This document shows positions 8,742 through 16,395 of a stretch of DNA of 64,000 nt, one piece after another (positions within the stretch are counted from its first letter, which is position 1; each line of letters starts with the position of its first letter). Source of the DNA: Streptomyces noursei (GTDB taxonomy: Bacteria; Actinomycetota; Actinomycetes; Streptomycetales; Streptomycetaceae); the NCBI RefSeq assembly GCF_001646665.1, contig NZ_LWBU01000249.1, positions 62,001-126,000 on the forward strand. The letters run 5' to 3'. A model generated the notes under the pieces. It saw nothing but the letters and a program-made list of their open reading frames with translations. It had not been told where the DNA came from and searched no databases. The translations under genes were made by a program, and so were the position numbers.

Positions 8742-9474
8742 GGCCCCCGCCCGTCGCCCCCGCCTCCGGTACGCCGCGGAAGGCGCCCGTCGGCCCCACC
8801 TCCGACCAGCGGCCGAACGGCCAGCCGATCCAGTCCGCCCGCCCGACCACGCGGTCCACGGGCACCATGCCGCCGCCCGGGGAGCCCAGGTGGTCGCGGG
8901 AGTCGCGGGAGTGGCTGCGGTGGTCGCCCATCACCCACAGGGTGCCCCGGGGCACGACGATGTCGAAGGGCACCTGGGAGGGGGCGTCACCGGGGTACAG
9001 GTAGCCCTCGGTCACGGGTACGCCGTTCACTTCGACCCTGCCCCCCTTGTCGCAGCACTTCACGCGGTCGCCTCCCACCCCCACGACGCGCTTCACGAAG
9101 TCGGTCTCGGCCGGCTCGGCGAGCCCGAGGGCCGCGGCCGCCCCGTGCAGCAGTCCGGCGAGCGGACCGCGCTCCGGCGCCTCCTGGACGAAGGAGCCGG
9201 TGCCGTCGAAGACGATCACGTCCCCGCGCCCGGGCCCGGAACCGAAACGGTACGCCAACTTGTTCACCAGCACCCGGTCACCGATCCGCAGCGTGGGCTC
9301 CATGGAGCCGCTGGGGATCTGGAAGGGCTGCAGTACGAAATGGCTGAGCAGCAGCAGGAAGACCGCGCAGGCGAGGCCGGTCAGGGCGAAGCGCCGCCGG
9401 AAAAGCACGGAGCGCGACCGCTCCTCCGTGCCGGAGGAACGGTCGCGCTCTGTGTGCTGTGCTTCGGTGTCCAT
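8734..9474 (-). CDS. sipW: Type I signal peptidase SipW
   Basis: A 246-residue signal peptidase. The membrane segment is at about residues 30-47 (ALTGLACAVFLLLLSHF), catalytic serine S57 (FQIPSGSMEPTL), catalytic lysine K128 (DFVKRVVGVGGDRV), and VMGDHRSHSRDSRDH is the conserved box. No C-terminal anchor is evident. The frame is open to 9630; ATG at 9474 (MDTEAQHTE) is chosen as the likely start, though its ribosome-binding site is weak. A very strong hairpin lies inside codons 9-21, so a start at the GTG near codon 23 cannot be excluded. It heads the sipW-X-Y set, just downstream of rplS. Confidence 0.88.
   Translation of the reverse strand: MDTEAQHTERDRSSGTEERSRSVLFRRRFALTGLACAVFLLLLSHFVLQPFQIPSGSMEPTLRIGDRVLVNKLAYRFGSGPGRGDVIVFDGTGSFVQEAPERGPLAGLLHGAAAALGLAEPAETDFVKRVVGVGGDRVKCCDKGGRVEVNGVPVTEGYLYPGDAPSQVPFDIVVPRGTLWVMGDHRSHSRDSRDHLGSPGGGMVPVDRVVGRADWIGWPFGRWSEVGPTGAFRGVPEAGATGGGHG
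9411..9449 (-). terminator. Strong hairpin between rplS and sipW body (candidate rplS terminator inside sipW 5' end)
   Basis: An 18-base inverted repeat (9411-9428 against 9432-9449) with a three-base loop has a single imperfection, which is a G-U wobble in the minus-strand transcript. It lies 100 bases past the rplS stop and inside the sipW N-terminal codons. CCGTGCTTTTCC follows it on the transcript, giving a short T-run. It could terminate or attenuate rplS read-through. Confidence 0.5.
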
Positions 9475-9547
9475 CGGAGCCAGATGGTATCCGGCCCTCC
9501 TGTGACGCTCGGTGCGAAGCGGTGGCGCGACGGGCGTGAGCCTGAGC

Positions 9548-9898
9548 TCAGTTGTCGCGCTTCTCCTTGATCTTCGCGGCCTTGCCGCGCAGCTCGCGCA
9601 GGTAGTAGAGCTTGGCGCGACGGACGTCACCGCGGGTCACGAGCTCGATCTTCTCGAAGATCGGGCTGTGCACCGGGAAGGTGCGCTCGACGCCGACGGA
9701 GAAGGAGACCTTGCGGACGGTGAACGTCTCGCTGACGCCCGCGCCCTGGCGGCGGATGACGACGCCCTTGAACTGCTGGATACGCGAGCGGTTGCCCTCG
9801 ATGACGCGAACGTGGACGTTCACGGTGTCACCGGGACGGAACGCCGGGACGTCGGTCCGCAGGGACGCGGAGTTGACGGCGTCGAGCACGTGAGCCAT
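9548..9898 (-). CDS. rplS: 50S ribosomal protein L19
   Basis: This 116-residue protein matches L19. Visible motifs are VPAFRPGDTVNVHVRVIEGN, IQQFKGVVIRRQGAGVSETF, VRKVSFSVGVERTFPVHSP, and RRAKLYYLRELRGKAAKIKE at the C-terminus. L19 sits at the interface between the 30S and 50S subunits. ATG at 9898 is selected because GAGGAAG lies seven bases upstream and 116 residues is the family length. It follows trmD on the same strand, the usual rpsP-rimM-trmD-rplS cluster. Confidence 0.97.
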   Translation of the reverse strand: MAHVLDAVNSASLRTDVPAFRPGDTVNVHVRVIEGNRSRIQQFKGVVIRRQGAGVSETFTVRKVSFSVGVERTFPVHSPIFEKIELVTRGDVRRAKLYYLRELRGKAAKIKEKRDN

Positions 9899-10028
9899 GT
9901 GTGTCTGCTTCCTCGCTGATGCCACAGGTCATCAACGGAACATCGAAAGGGTATGAGGGTGCCGGTCGCGTCGGACGGGCGTCGTGTCCCCCTGTGGCAG
10001 GGGCGCACGCCGGACGGACGGCAGCGGC

Positions 10029-10850
10029 CTATTCTTCCACGTCCTGCGGCCTGCGCCAAAATCGGCCACCGGGCTCCGGGGCCCAGCCCAGCAGGGAGAG
10101 GGTTTCCCGGTCCTTCTTGTCGAACGCCGACGCCTCGCAGCGCTCGATCAGATCGGGCCGGTTGGTCGCGGTGCGCCGGAGCGCCTCGTCCCGCCGCCAG
10201 CGGGCGATCTTCCCGTGGTGGCCGCTGAGGAGCACGTCGGGGATGCCCCGGCCGCGCCACTCGGGCGGCTTGGTGTAGACGGGGCCTTCCAGCAGGTTGG
10301 CCATCGCGCCGGGGGCGAAGGAGTCGTCCCGGTGGGACTCGGCGTTGCCGAGGACGCCGGGCAGCAGCCGCGCCACGGCCTCGGTGACGACCAGGACGGC
10401 CGCTTCCCCGCCAGCGAGGACGTAGTCGCCGATGGACACCTCGTACACCGGTATCCGGGTGGCGTACTCGTCCGTCACCCGGCGGTCGATGCCCTCGTAC
10501 CGGGCGGGGGTGAAGATCAGCCATGGGCGCAGGGAGAGCTCGACGGCGAGTTCCTGGGTGAAGGGCCGTCCGCTGGGGGTGGGGACGACCAGCGCCGGTC
10601 CGTGCGCGCCGGTCTCGTAGCCGGAGGCGAGGACGTCGTCCAGGGCCTCGCCCCAGGGCTCGGTCTTCATGACCATGCCGGGGCCGCCGCCGTAGGGGGT
10701 GTCGTCGACCGTGTTGTGCCGGTCGTGGGTCCACCCGCGCAGGTCGTGCACATGGACGTCGAGGCGGCCGCGCGCGCGTGCCTTGCCGACGAGGGAGACG
10801 TTCAGCGGTTCCAGGTACTCGGGGAAGATCGTGACGACGTCGAGCCGCAT
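10029..10850 (-). CDS. trmD: tRNA (guanine-37-N1)-methyltransferase TrmD
   Basis: A 273-residue SPOUT-family enzyme that makes m1G37 in tRNAs, which prevents +1 frameshifting. Family motifs are RLDVVTIFPEYLEPL, the knot region DTPYGGGPGMVMKTEPWGEA, LVVPTPSGRPFTQELAVELS, YEGIDRRVTDEYATRIPVYE and ISIGDYVLAGGEAA-type residues (VSIGDYVLAGGEAAVLVVTE). Its ATG overlaps the rimM stop (ATGA), so the two are translationally coupled. Part of the rpsP-khpA-rimM-trmD-rplS cluster. Confidence 0.97.
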   Translation of the reverse strand: MRLDVVTIFPEYLEPLNVSLVGKARARGRLDVHVHDLRGWTHDRHNTVDDTPYGGGPGMVMKTEPWGEALDDVLASGYETGAHGPALVVPTPSGRPFTQELAVELSLRPWLIFTPARYEGIDRRVTDEYATRIPVYEVSIGDYVLAGGEAAVLVVTEAVARLLPGVLGNAESHRDDSFAPGAMANLLEGPVYTKPPEWRGRGIPDVLLSGHHGKIARWRRDEALRRTATNRPDLIERCEASAFDKKDRETLSLLGWAPEPGGRFWRRPQDVEE

Positions 10851-11401
10851 CAGCCCTCGTCCTCCGCGTCCCGGGAGGAGGCGATCTCGGCGCGGTCGTC
10901 GATGAGCCCCGGGGGCGGGGTGATGACGGCCCGCTGGGCGTCGAGGTCGATGTCGGCGACGATCTCCTCGACGAACGGGATCATGACCTCGCTGCCGTCC
11001 GGCCGCTCCACCACGAACAGGTCCTGGGATGGCAGGTGGGAGATCTCGGTGATCCGGCCGACCTCGGTGCCGTCGGCGAGGACGACGTCCAGGTCCATCA
11101 GCTGGTGGTCGTAGTACTCGTCGGGCTCCTCCGGACGCTCGTCCGGGTCGACGTCGGCGATGAGGAGGGTGTTGCGCAGCGCCTCGGCGGCGTTGCGGTC
11201 CCGTACGCCCTCGAAGCGCAGCAGCAGCCGGCCGCTGTGGACCCGGCCGGTCTCGATGGTCAGCGGCCCGGCGGAGGCCGGGTCGGTGGCCAGTACGGCA
11301 CCGGGCGCGAGCCGCAGTTCGGGCTCGTCGGTACGCACCTCGACGGTGACCTCGCCCTTGATGCCGTGGGCGCGGCCAATCCGTGCGACTACTAGCTGCA
11401 C
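10850..11401 (-). CDS. rimM: Ribosome maturation factor RimM
   Basis: This 183-residue protein has the RimM N-terminal beta-barrel (VVARIGRAHGIKGEVTVEVR, RLLLRFEGVRDRNAAEALRN) and the PRC-barrel (YYDHQLMDLDVVLADGTEVG, DLFVVERPDGSEVMIPFVEE). RimM assists 16S 3'-domain assembly with S19. The GTG at 11401 has AAGGAGAGG just upstream. A GC-rich hairpin lies in the 96-base gap between it and khpA. Confidence 0.95.
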   Translation of the reverse strand: MQLVVARIGRAHGIKGEVTVEVRTDEPELRLAPGAVLATDPASAGPLTIETGRVHSGRLLLRFEGVRDRNAAEALRNTLLIADVDPDERPEEPDEYYDHQLMDLDVVLADGTEVGRITEISHLPSQDLFVVERPDGSEVMIPFVEEIVADIDLDAQRAVITPPPGLIDDRAEIASSRDAEDEG

Positions 11402-11429
11402 TACCTCTCCTTACACGGGGAACGACGAC

Positions 11430-11462
11430 GGGCCGGGGCGGGCCCGAAGCCCTCCCCGGCCC
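11430..11462 (-). other. GC-rich hairpin between khpA and rimM
   Basis: GGGCCGGGG at 11430-11438 pairs with CCCCGGCCC at 11454-11462, with an inner GGGC/GCCC pairing. It has no T-run, so it is more likely an mRNA processing or stabilising structure inside the operon than a terminator. Confidence 0.4.
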
Positions 11463-11497
11463 GCGCCGGCGCTTTCACGCAAAAACTGCCAACTTGA

Positions 11498-11737
11498 TCA
11501 GCGGACCTGGTCCGCGTCGACGAGGTCGACACGGATGCCACGGCCGCCGATGGCGCCCACGACGGTGCGCAGGGCGCGAGCGGTGCGGCCGTTGCGACCG
11601 ATCACCTTGCCGAGGTCGTCGGGGTGGACCCGGACCTCCAGCACGCGCCCCCGGCGCAGGTTGCGCGAGGCGACCTGCACGTCGTCGGGGTTGTCGACGA
11701 TGCCCTTCACGAGGTGCTCGAGAGCCTCCTCGAGCAT
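11498..11737 (-). CDS. khpA: KH-domain RNA-binding protein KhpA
   Basis: A 79-residue single KH domain. The GxxG loop is seen as VIGRNGRTARALRTVV, preceded by LEVRVHPDDLGK and followed by strand IRVDLVDADQV. KhpA binds RNA, usually with KhpB. It starts two bases after the rpsP stop and is probably translated from the same message. Its position between rpsP and rimM is standard for Gram-positive bacteria. Confidence 0.93.
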   Translation of the reverse strand: MLEEALEHLVKGIVDNPDDVQVASRNLRRGRVLEVRVHPDDLGKVIGRNGRTARALRTVVGAIGGRGIRVDLVDADQVR

Positions 11738-11739
11738 GC

Positions 11740-12183
11740 TCAGGCCTCGGTCGACTCGGTGGACGCGGCCTCGGCCTCGTCCGCCTTCTTGTCGGCCTTC
11801 TTCGCCTTCGGGGTGATGGCCTCACCCTTCGCGTCGTCGCCCTCGAGCGCCTTGGCGAAGGCGTCGAAGGAGGCGCGCTTGTCTTCCTTGGTCGCCGGGG
11901 CGAGCAGCGGCTTCTCGGGGGCCGGGAGGCCCTTCACCTTCTGCCAGTCGCCGGTGAGCTTCAGGATCGCGAGGACCGGCTCGGTCGGCTGGGCGCCGAC
12001 GGACAGCCAGTACTGCGCACGCTCCGAGTCGACCTCGATGCGCGACGGGTTCTGCACCGGGTGGTACAGGCCGATCTCCTCGATGGCCCGGCCGTCACGG
12101 CGGGTACGGGAGTCGGCGACGACGATGCGGTAGTGAGGCGAACGGATCTTGCCCAGACGCTTCAGCTTGATCTTGACTGCCAC
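11740..12183 (-). CDS. rpsP: 30S ribosomal protein S16
   Basis: This 147-residue S16 has the core MAVKIKLKRLGKIRSPHYRI, VVADSRTRRDGRAIEEIGLY and YWLSVGAQPTEPVLAILKLT. A long C-terminal tail rich in Ala, Lys and Glu follows (KAKKADKKADEAEAAS), typical of Streptomyces S16. The frame is open to 12978, but the GTG at 12183 gives the canonical N-terminus and has AGGAGA upstream. It heads the ribosome-maturation cluster. Confidence 0.96.
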   Translation of the reverse strand: MAVKIKLKRLGKIRSPHYRIVVADSRTRRDGRAIEEIGLYHPVQNPSRIEVDSERAQYWLSVGAQPTEPVLAILKLTGDWQKVKGLPAPEKPLLAPATKEDKRASFDAFAKALEGDDAKGEAITPKAKKADKKADEAEAASTESTEA

Positions 12184-12338
12184 GGGTGTGGTGTCTCCTG
12201 GTCTTGACGTGGTTGGGCACAACGGGATGCCGCGTGGGGTTGCGGTACTCGAGTGCCCGATGGACGCGTCAGCCGGAGGAGAGAGGGGTCCTGTTCGACT
12301 GTCGAGTACAGCTGACCATTGTGCCACATCACGCGGGG

Positions 12339-12932
12339 TCAGCTCGCCGCGCCCACGGCTTCCGGAATCCGGAAGGGCTTCCCGCAGCCGCCGCACACGA
12401 TGGGCGCCTGCGCGAGGACCGAGGGCACGACGCGGACGTTGCGACCGCAGTCGCACACGGCCTTGACCCGCACGCCGCCGCCGGAGGAGCCGTGCCGGGC
12501 GGCCGGCCCGCGGAAGGAGCGCTTGGTGTCGGCGGCCGTGGCGACCGTGTGCGCCTTGAGGGCGCGCTGCAGCCGCTCGATGGTCGGTCGGTAGCGGCGC
12601 TTGGCCTCGGGGCTGAGCGTGACCAGGGAGAAACCGCTGCTGGGATGCGGCTCCTCGGAGTGGTCCAGGCCCATCTCCTCGGCGATCGCCAGGAATCTGC
12701 GGTTGTGGTAGCGACCGGCACGCGAGGTGTCCCGGACGCCCCGCGCGGCGGCGATGCCGTGGACTGCCTCGTGGAGCAGTCGTTCGAAGGAGAGCTCGGC
12801 GCCACACGCGGACGACGACTCTCCGATCAGGGATTCGGGCGCGGCAAGATCGGGCAGCTCGGGGTGGTGCCGCTGAATGTCGGCCCACGCCTGTGCCAGC
12901 TCTGCGGCGAGAACAGGTGGTGTCGTGCTCAC
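12339..12932 (-). CDS. SprT-like zinc metallopeptidase-like protein
   Basis: This 197-residue protein has an HExxH-type site (FERLLHEAVHGIAAARGV) followed by AGRYHNRRFLAIAEEMGLDH, which fits an SprT-like zinc fold. A C-terminal zinc ribbon carries CDCGRNV and CGGCGKPFR. It has no signal peptide, so it is probably cytoplasmic. The GTG at 12932 (VSTTPPVLAAELAQAW) is preferred over 12983, which would add an atypical tail. The substrate is unknown. Confidence 0.8.
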   Translation of the reverse strand: MSTTPPVLAAELAQAWADIQRHHPELPDLAAPESLIGESSSACGAELSFERLLHEAVHGIAAARGVRDTSRAGRYHNRRFLAIAEEMGLDHSEEPHPSSGFSLVTLSPEAKRRYRPTIERLQRALKAHTVATAADTKRSFRGPAARHGSSGGGVRVKAVCDCGRNVRVVPSVLAQAPIVCGGCGKPFRIPEAVGAAS

Positions 12933-13506
12933 GTCGTGACAACGAGCCGGAGTGCCCCCGGGTTCCATTCCGGGGCATCCCAAATAATTTGCACGTACCA
13001 GTCAGTTGCCCCTGATGCGCCGTGACGAGGGCCAGTGCGCTGATCTGCGGAGAAGCCGCTCAGCTGCCGACAAGGTGGTACGTAGCGGCGCGTACGCCCC
13101 GGCGCGCGGCGGTGCCTGTGCGCCGGTCGCCGGCCCGGGCACGGGGGCGCGCGGAGCGCGGGGCCCGCCGGTGCCGCAGCCGACAGTACCGGGACGGCGC
13201 CCGGAGCGCGGCACCGCCCCGGTGCTCGCACCGGCTCGGCCGGTCAAGCGCAGGCCAGGAGGGGTGGCGACCATCCGGCCCGCCTTCTGGCATGGCGGGA
13301 ATCACCGACCGACTCCACTATGGGAGGTGGTTCGCGCCGCTCTCGGGGGCGCACGACCGGGGCACGCAAGCATTGCGCCCCGACCCCTGGACTTGGGGGC
13401 GGATGCGGAGTTCCCTGGCTACGGGGAGTGCGAGCGCACGCACACGGGGGCTGTCAATCAGGGCACAGACGCACAGAAGGACTCTCGGCGGATTGGGGCG
13501 CTTTCG
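12933..13506. other. Gene-free divergent region between SprT-like gene and methyltransferase
   Basis: These 574 bases hold no supported gene. The methyltransferase frame stays open upstream to 13006, but its translation is Arg/Pro/Gly-rich without family motifs and is probably an effect of GC content. A short AT-rich patch (AAATAATTTGC, about 12981-12991) may mark a promoter. No clear hairpin or operator was seen. Confidence 0.5.
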
Positions 13507-14367
13507 ATGACACCTATGCTCGTCCAGCACCACCCCCACCCGGCCTCGGCCCCTCCGGCATCGGATGCGCCCGGCCGTGCCCGCGACTGGGCGGAGATCC
13601 AGGAACGGATGCTGGTTCCGCTCTACGAAGCGGTCTACGAGCATCTGGAGGTAGGTACCGGTACGCGGCTGCTCGGTCTCGGATGCGGCTCCGGCCTCGC
13701 CCTGCTGATGGCCGCCGCGCGCGGCGCGCAGGTCACGGGCGTCGACACGGACCACGCGCGCGTGGACCTGGCCCGCAAGCGGCTGCTCCCCGAGTCGGGC
13801 GGGCAGGACCACCCCCGGTGCGGCGAGACGAAGCTGCTGTACGGCGGGCCCGCCGAGGCCGCGGACCCCACCCGTCCGGCGTACAACCTCATCACGGCCT
13901 TCCAGCCGATCGGCTGCACCGAGGGTGACTCCGACGGGCTGGCGCCCGCCCTCGCGGCGGCCGTGCGGCTGGCGGAGCGGGGCAGCGCGGTGGTGCTGGC
14001 CGGCTGGGGCCCGCCCGAGCGGTGCGCCACCTCGGCGGTGCTCCGCGTGGCGGGCAGGCTGACCGAACGGCTGCGCACGGGCGCGACCTGGCGACCCGCC
14101 CTCCGCGACGACCTGGAGGAGGTCGCCGCGCGGGCCGGGCTGAGGCCGGACGGCTCCGGCCGGGTGGCCTGCCCGTTCGGGTACGCGGACATGGACAGCG
14201 CCGTGCGCGGGCTGTTCTCGACCGGCCTGTTCGACCCGGCGGTGGCCGCCTCGGACCAGGCGACGGTGGAGAAGGAGGTCGCCGAGGCCCTGCACCCGCA
14301 CGTGCGCCACGACGGCACGGTGTGGATGCCCAACGTGTTCCGCTACCTGGTCGCCAGGACGCCGTGA
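13507..14367 (+). CDS. SAM-dependent methyltransferase, class I
   Basis: This 286-residue protein has a class I SAM-binding motif (TRLLGLGCGSGLALLMAAAR) and an acidic loop (VTGVDTDHARVDLARKRLLP), then AYNLITAFQPIGC and a C-terminal ARTP end. It resembles UbiE/ArsM-like small-molecule methyltransferases of Streptomyces with no known substrate. ATG at 13507 is preferred, with GGGG 8-10 bases upstream. It is one of few plus-strand genes and converges on ftsH with only 13 bases between stops. Confidence 0.85.
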   Translation: MTPMLVQHHPHPASAPPASDAPGRARDWAEIQERMLVPLYEAVYEHLEVGTGTRLLGLGCGSGLALLMAAARGAQVTGVDTDHARVDLARKRLLPESGGQDHPRCGETKLLYGGPAEAADPTRPAYNLITAFQPIGCTEGDSDGLAPALAAAVRLAERGSAVVLAGWGPPERCATSAVLRVAGRLTERLRTGATWRPALRDDLEEVAARAGLRPDGSGRVACPFGYADMDSAVRGLFSTGLFDPAVAASDQATVEKEVAEALHPHVRHDGTVWMPNVFRYLVARTP

Positions 14368-14380
14368 CGGCCACGGCCGT

Positions 14381-16270
14381 TCACTCCTTGGCGAGACGGG
14401 TGATCCCGGCGGCCCGGTAGGCCGCCTCCTCCTCCAGCGTCTCGTTCTCCAGGAGCGCCGCCGCCAGGGCGTCCAGCCTGGGGCGGTGCTCCTCCAGTTG
14501 CCGGCAGGCGCTCTCGTAGCACTCGTCCACGATGCGGCGCATCTCGTGGGCGACCGCGTCCAGCGTCGCGGGCGCCGCCGACAGGCCGTACGCCTGCTGG
14601 GCGTCGCCGGGGATGGCGCTGAGCCGGCCCACCCGCTCGCTCATGCCCCAGCGGCCCGCCATGCCGCGCGCGATGTTGGTGACCTGCTCCAGGTCGCTCT
14701 CCGAGCCGGTGGTGATGACGCCGAAGACGACGTGCTCGGCCGCCATGCCGCCGAGCGCCCCGATGATCCGGCCGCGCAGGTACTCCTCCGTGTACGCGTA
14801 CTTGTCGGCGTCCGGCGTGGAGAGGGTGACGCCGAGGGCCCGCCCGCGGGGGACGATGGTGATCTTGCGGACCGGGTCGGCACCGGGCTGGAGCATGCCG
14901 AGCAGCGCGTGGCCGCTCTCGTGGTAGGCGGTGCGGCGCCGCTCCTCCAGGGGCATGACCAGGGCGCGTTCGGCGCCGAGCTGGACCTTCTCCAGCGCGT
15001 CGGAGAAGTCCGAACGGGTGACCTGGTGCTGCGCCCGCTTGACCGCGAGGAGGGCGGCCTCGTTGGCGAGGTTGGCCAGCTCGGCGCCGGTCATGCCCGG
15101 TGTGGTGCGGGCGACCTGGGTGAGGTCCACGTCGCCGGCGAGCGGGATGTCGCGGGTGTGGATGCGCAGGATGGCCTCGCGGCCGCCCCGGTCGGGCGGG
15201 CTGACGTGGACGATCCGGTCGAAGCGGCCGGGCCGGGTCAGCGCCGGGTCCAGGACGTCCGCGCGGTTGGTGGCCGCGATGACGATGACGCCCTCGGAGC
15301 CGGAGAAGCCGTCCATCTCGGTGAGGATCTGGTTCAGCGTCTGTTCGCGCTCGTCGTGCCCGCCCACCGCGGCGCCGCCGCCCCGGGCGCGGCCGATGGT
15401 GTCGATCTCGTCGATGAAGATGATCGCCGGGGCGACCTTGCGCGCCTCGTTGAACAGTTCCCGTACCCGGGAGGCACCCACGCCCACGATCATCTCGATG
15501 AACTCGGAGGCCGAGGCGGAGAAGAACGGTACGCCCGCCTCGCCCGCCACCGCCCGGGCGAGCAGCGTCTTGCCGGTGCCGGGGGGCCCGGCCAGCAGCA
15601 CGCCGCGCGGCATCTTGGCGCCCATCCTGCGGTACGCCTGCGGGTTCCGCAGGAAGTCGACAACGTCGTTGAGTTCGCCCTCCACCTCGTCGATGCCGGC
15701 GACGTCGGCGAAGGTGGTGCGGCGGCCCACCTCCAGTTCGACCGGTTTGGGCGGGGCCTTGCGGCCGAGCATGCCGCCGGCCCCGAAGCCGCCACCGCCC
15801 CTCATGCGCCGGGCGACGACGACCCACAGCACGACGAGCAGCAGGATCGGCGCCAGCGAGTACAGCAGGTTGGCGAGGACGCTCGGCTTCTCGACGACCG
15901 GCTCGGCGGTCACGGTGACCTTCTGCTTCGTCAGCTGGGCCCACAGGTCGTCGTCGGCGAAGGCGGGCCGCTGCGTGGTGAAGCGTTCCTTGTTGTCCTT
16001 GAGCTCGCCCTCGATGGCGTCGCCCTTGGAATAGATCCTGGCGACGTTCCCGTCCGAGACCTGCCGGCTGAACTCGGTGTACGAGAGGTTCCGCTCGTCT
16101 CCCTCGCCGAAGAAGGAGAGGGCCAGATTGGTGATGCCGAAGACGGCCAGCGCGGCGAGGAGCAGCCAGACCCAGCCGGGCGTCCTGCGGCGCGGCGGGG
16201 TCGGGGGCGGTGCGCCCTCGGAGCGCCAGGGTTGGTCGGTGCGGTCGCGCGGAGGTACGGAATTGGCCAC
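14381..16270 (-). CDS. ftsH: ATP-dependent zinc metalloprotease FtsH (second paralogue)
   Basis: A 629-residue membrane-bound AAA+ protease. A Pro-rich N-tail leads to TM1 (about 33-53, GWVWLLLAALAVFGITNLAL), a periplasmic loop, then TM2 (about 128-146, NLLYSLAPILLLVVLWVVVA). Walker A is AGPPGTGKTLLARAVAGEAG near residue 230; Walker B is IIFIDEIDTIGRARGGG; the SRH is NRADVLDPALTRPGRFDRI. The zinc site is YHESGHALLGMLQPGADP near 450. GTG at 16270 (MANSVPPRDR) is chosen; the upstream extension lacks family similarity. Streptomyces also has another FtsH elsewhere, so this one is probably non-essential. Confidence 0.93.
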   Translation of the reverse strand: MANSVPPRDRTDQPWRSEGAPPPTPPRRRTPGWVWLLLAALAVFGITNLALSFFGEGDERNLSYTEFSRQVSDGNVARIYSKGDAIEGELKDNKERFTTQRPAFADDDLWAQLTKQKVTVTAEPVVEKPSVLANLLYSLAPILLLVVLWVVVARRMRGGGGFGAGGMLGRKAPPKPVELEVGRRTTFADVAGIDEVEGELNDVVDFLRNPQAYRRMGAKMPRGVLLAGPPGTGKTLLARAVAGEAGVPFFSASASEFIEMIVGVGASRVRELFNEARKVAPAIIFIDEIDTIGRARGGGAAVGGHDEREQTLNQILTEMDGFSGSEGVIVIAATNRADVLDPALTRPGRFDRIVHVSPPDRGGREAILRIHTRDIPLAGDVDLTQVARTTPGMTGAELANLANEAALLAVKRAQHQVTRSDFSDALEKVQLGAERALVMPLEERRRTAYHESGHALLGMLQPGADPVRKITIVPRGRALGVTLSTPDADKYAYTEEYLRGRIIGALGGMAAEHVVFGVITTGSESDLEQVTNIARGMAGRWGMSERVGRLSAIPGDAQQAYGLSAAPATLDAVAHEMRRIVDECYESACRQLEEHRPRLDALAAALLENETLEEEAAYRAAGITRLAKE

Positions 16271-16348
16271 GCGCCCATGATGCGAGAGCCGGACGTACAC
16301 GGCATGACGGACACGTCCGGTGGCGGGCGGTGAAACCGGTACACGCGA

Positions 16349-16378
16349 AAGGGCGCCCACCGACCGGTGGACGCCCCT
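16349..16378 (-). terminator. Terminator downstream of ffh
   Basis: GGGCG-c-CCACC at 16351-16361 pairs with GGTGG-a-CGCCC at 16366-16376 around a four-base loop. On the minus strand the stem is followed by TTTCG. It lies 20 bases beyond the ffh stop. Confidence 0.65.
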
Positions 16379-16395
16379 CACGACATGACCGCTGA

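Noticed and set aside
13006..13506. N-terminal extension of the methyltransferase in the same frame
   Set aside because: It is open but Arg/Pro-rich without family similarity, and the domain is complete from 13507.
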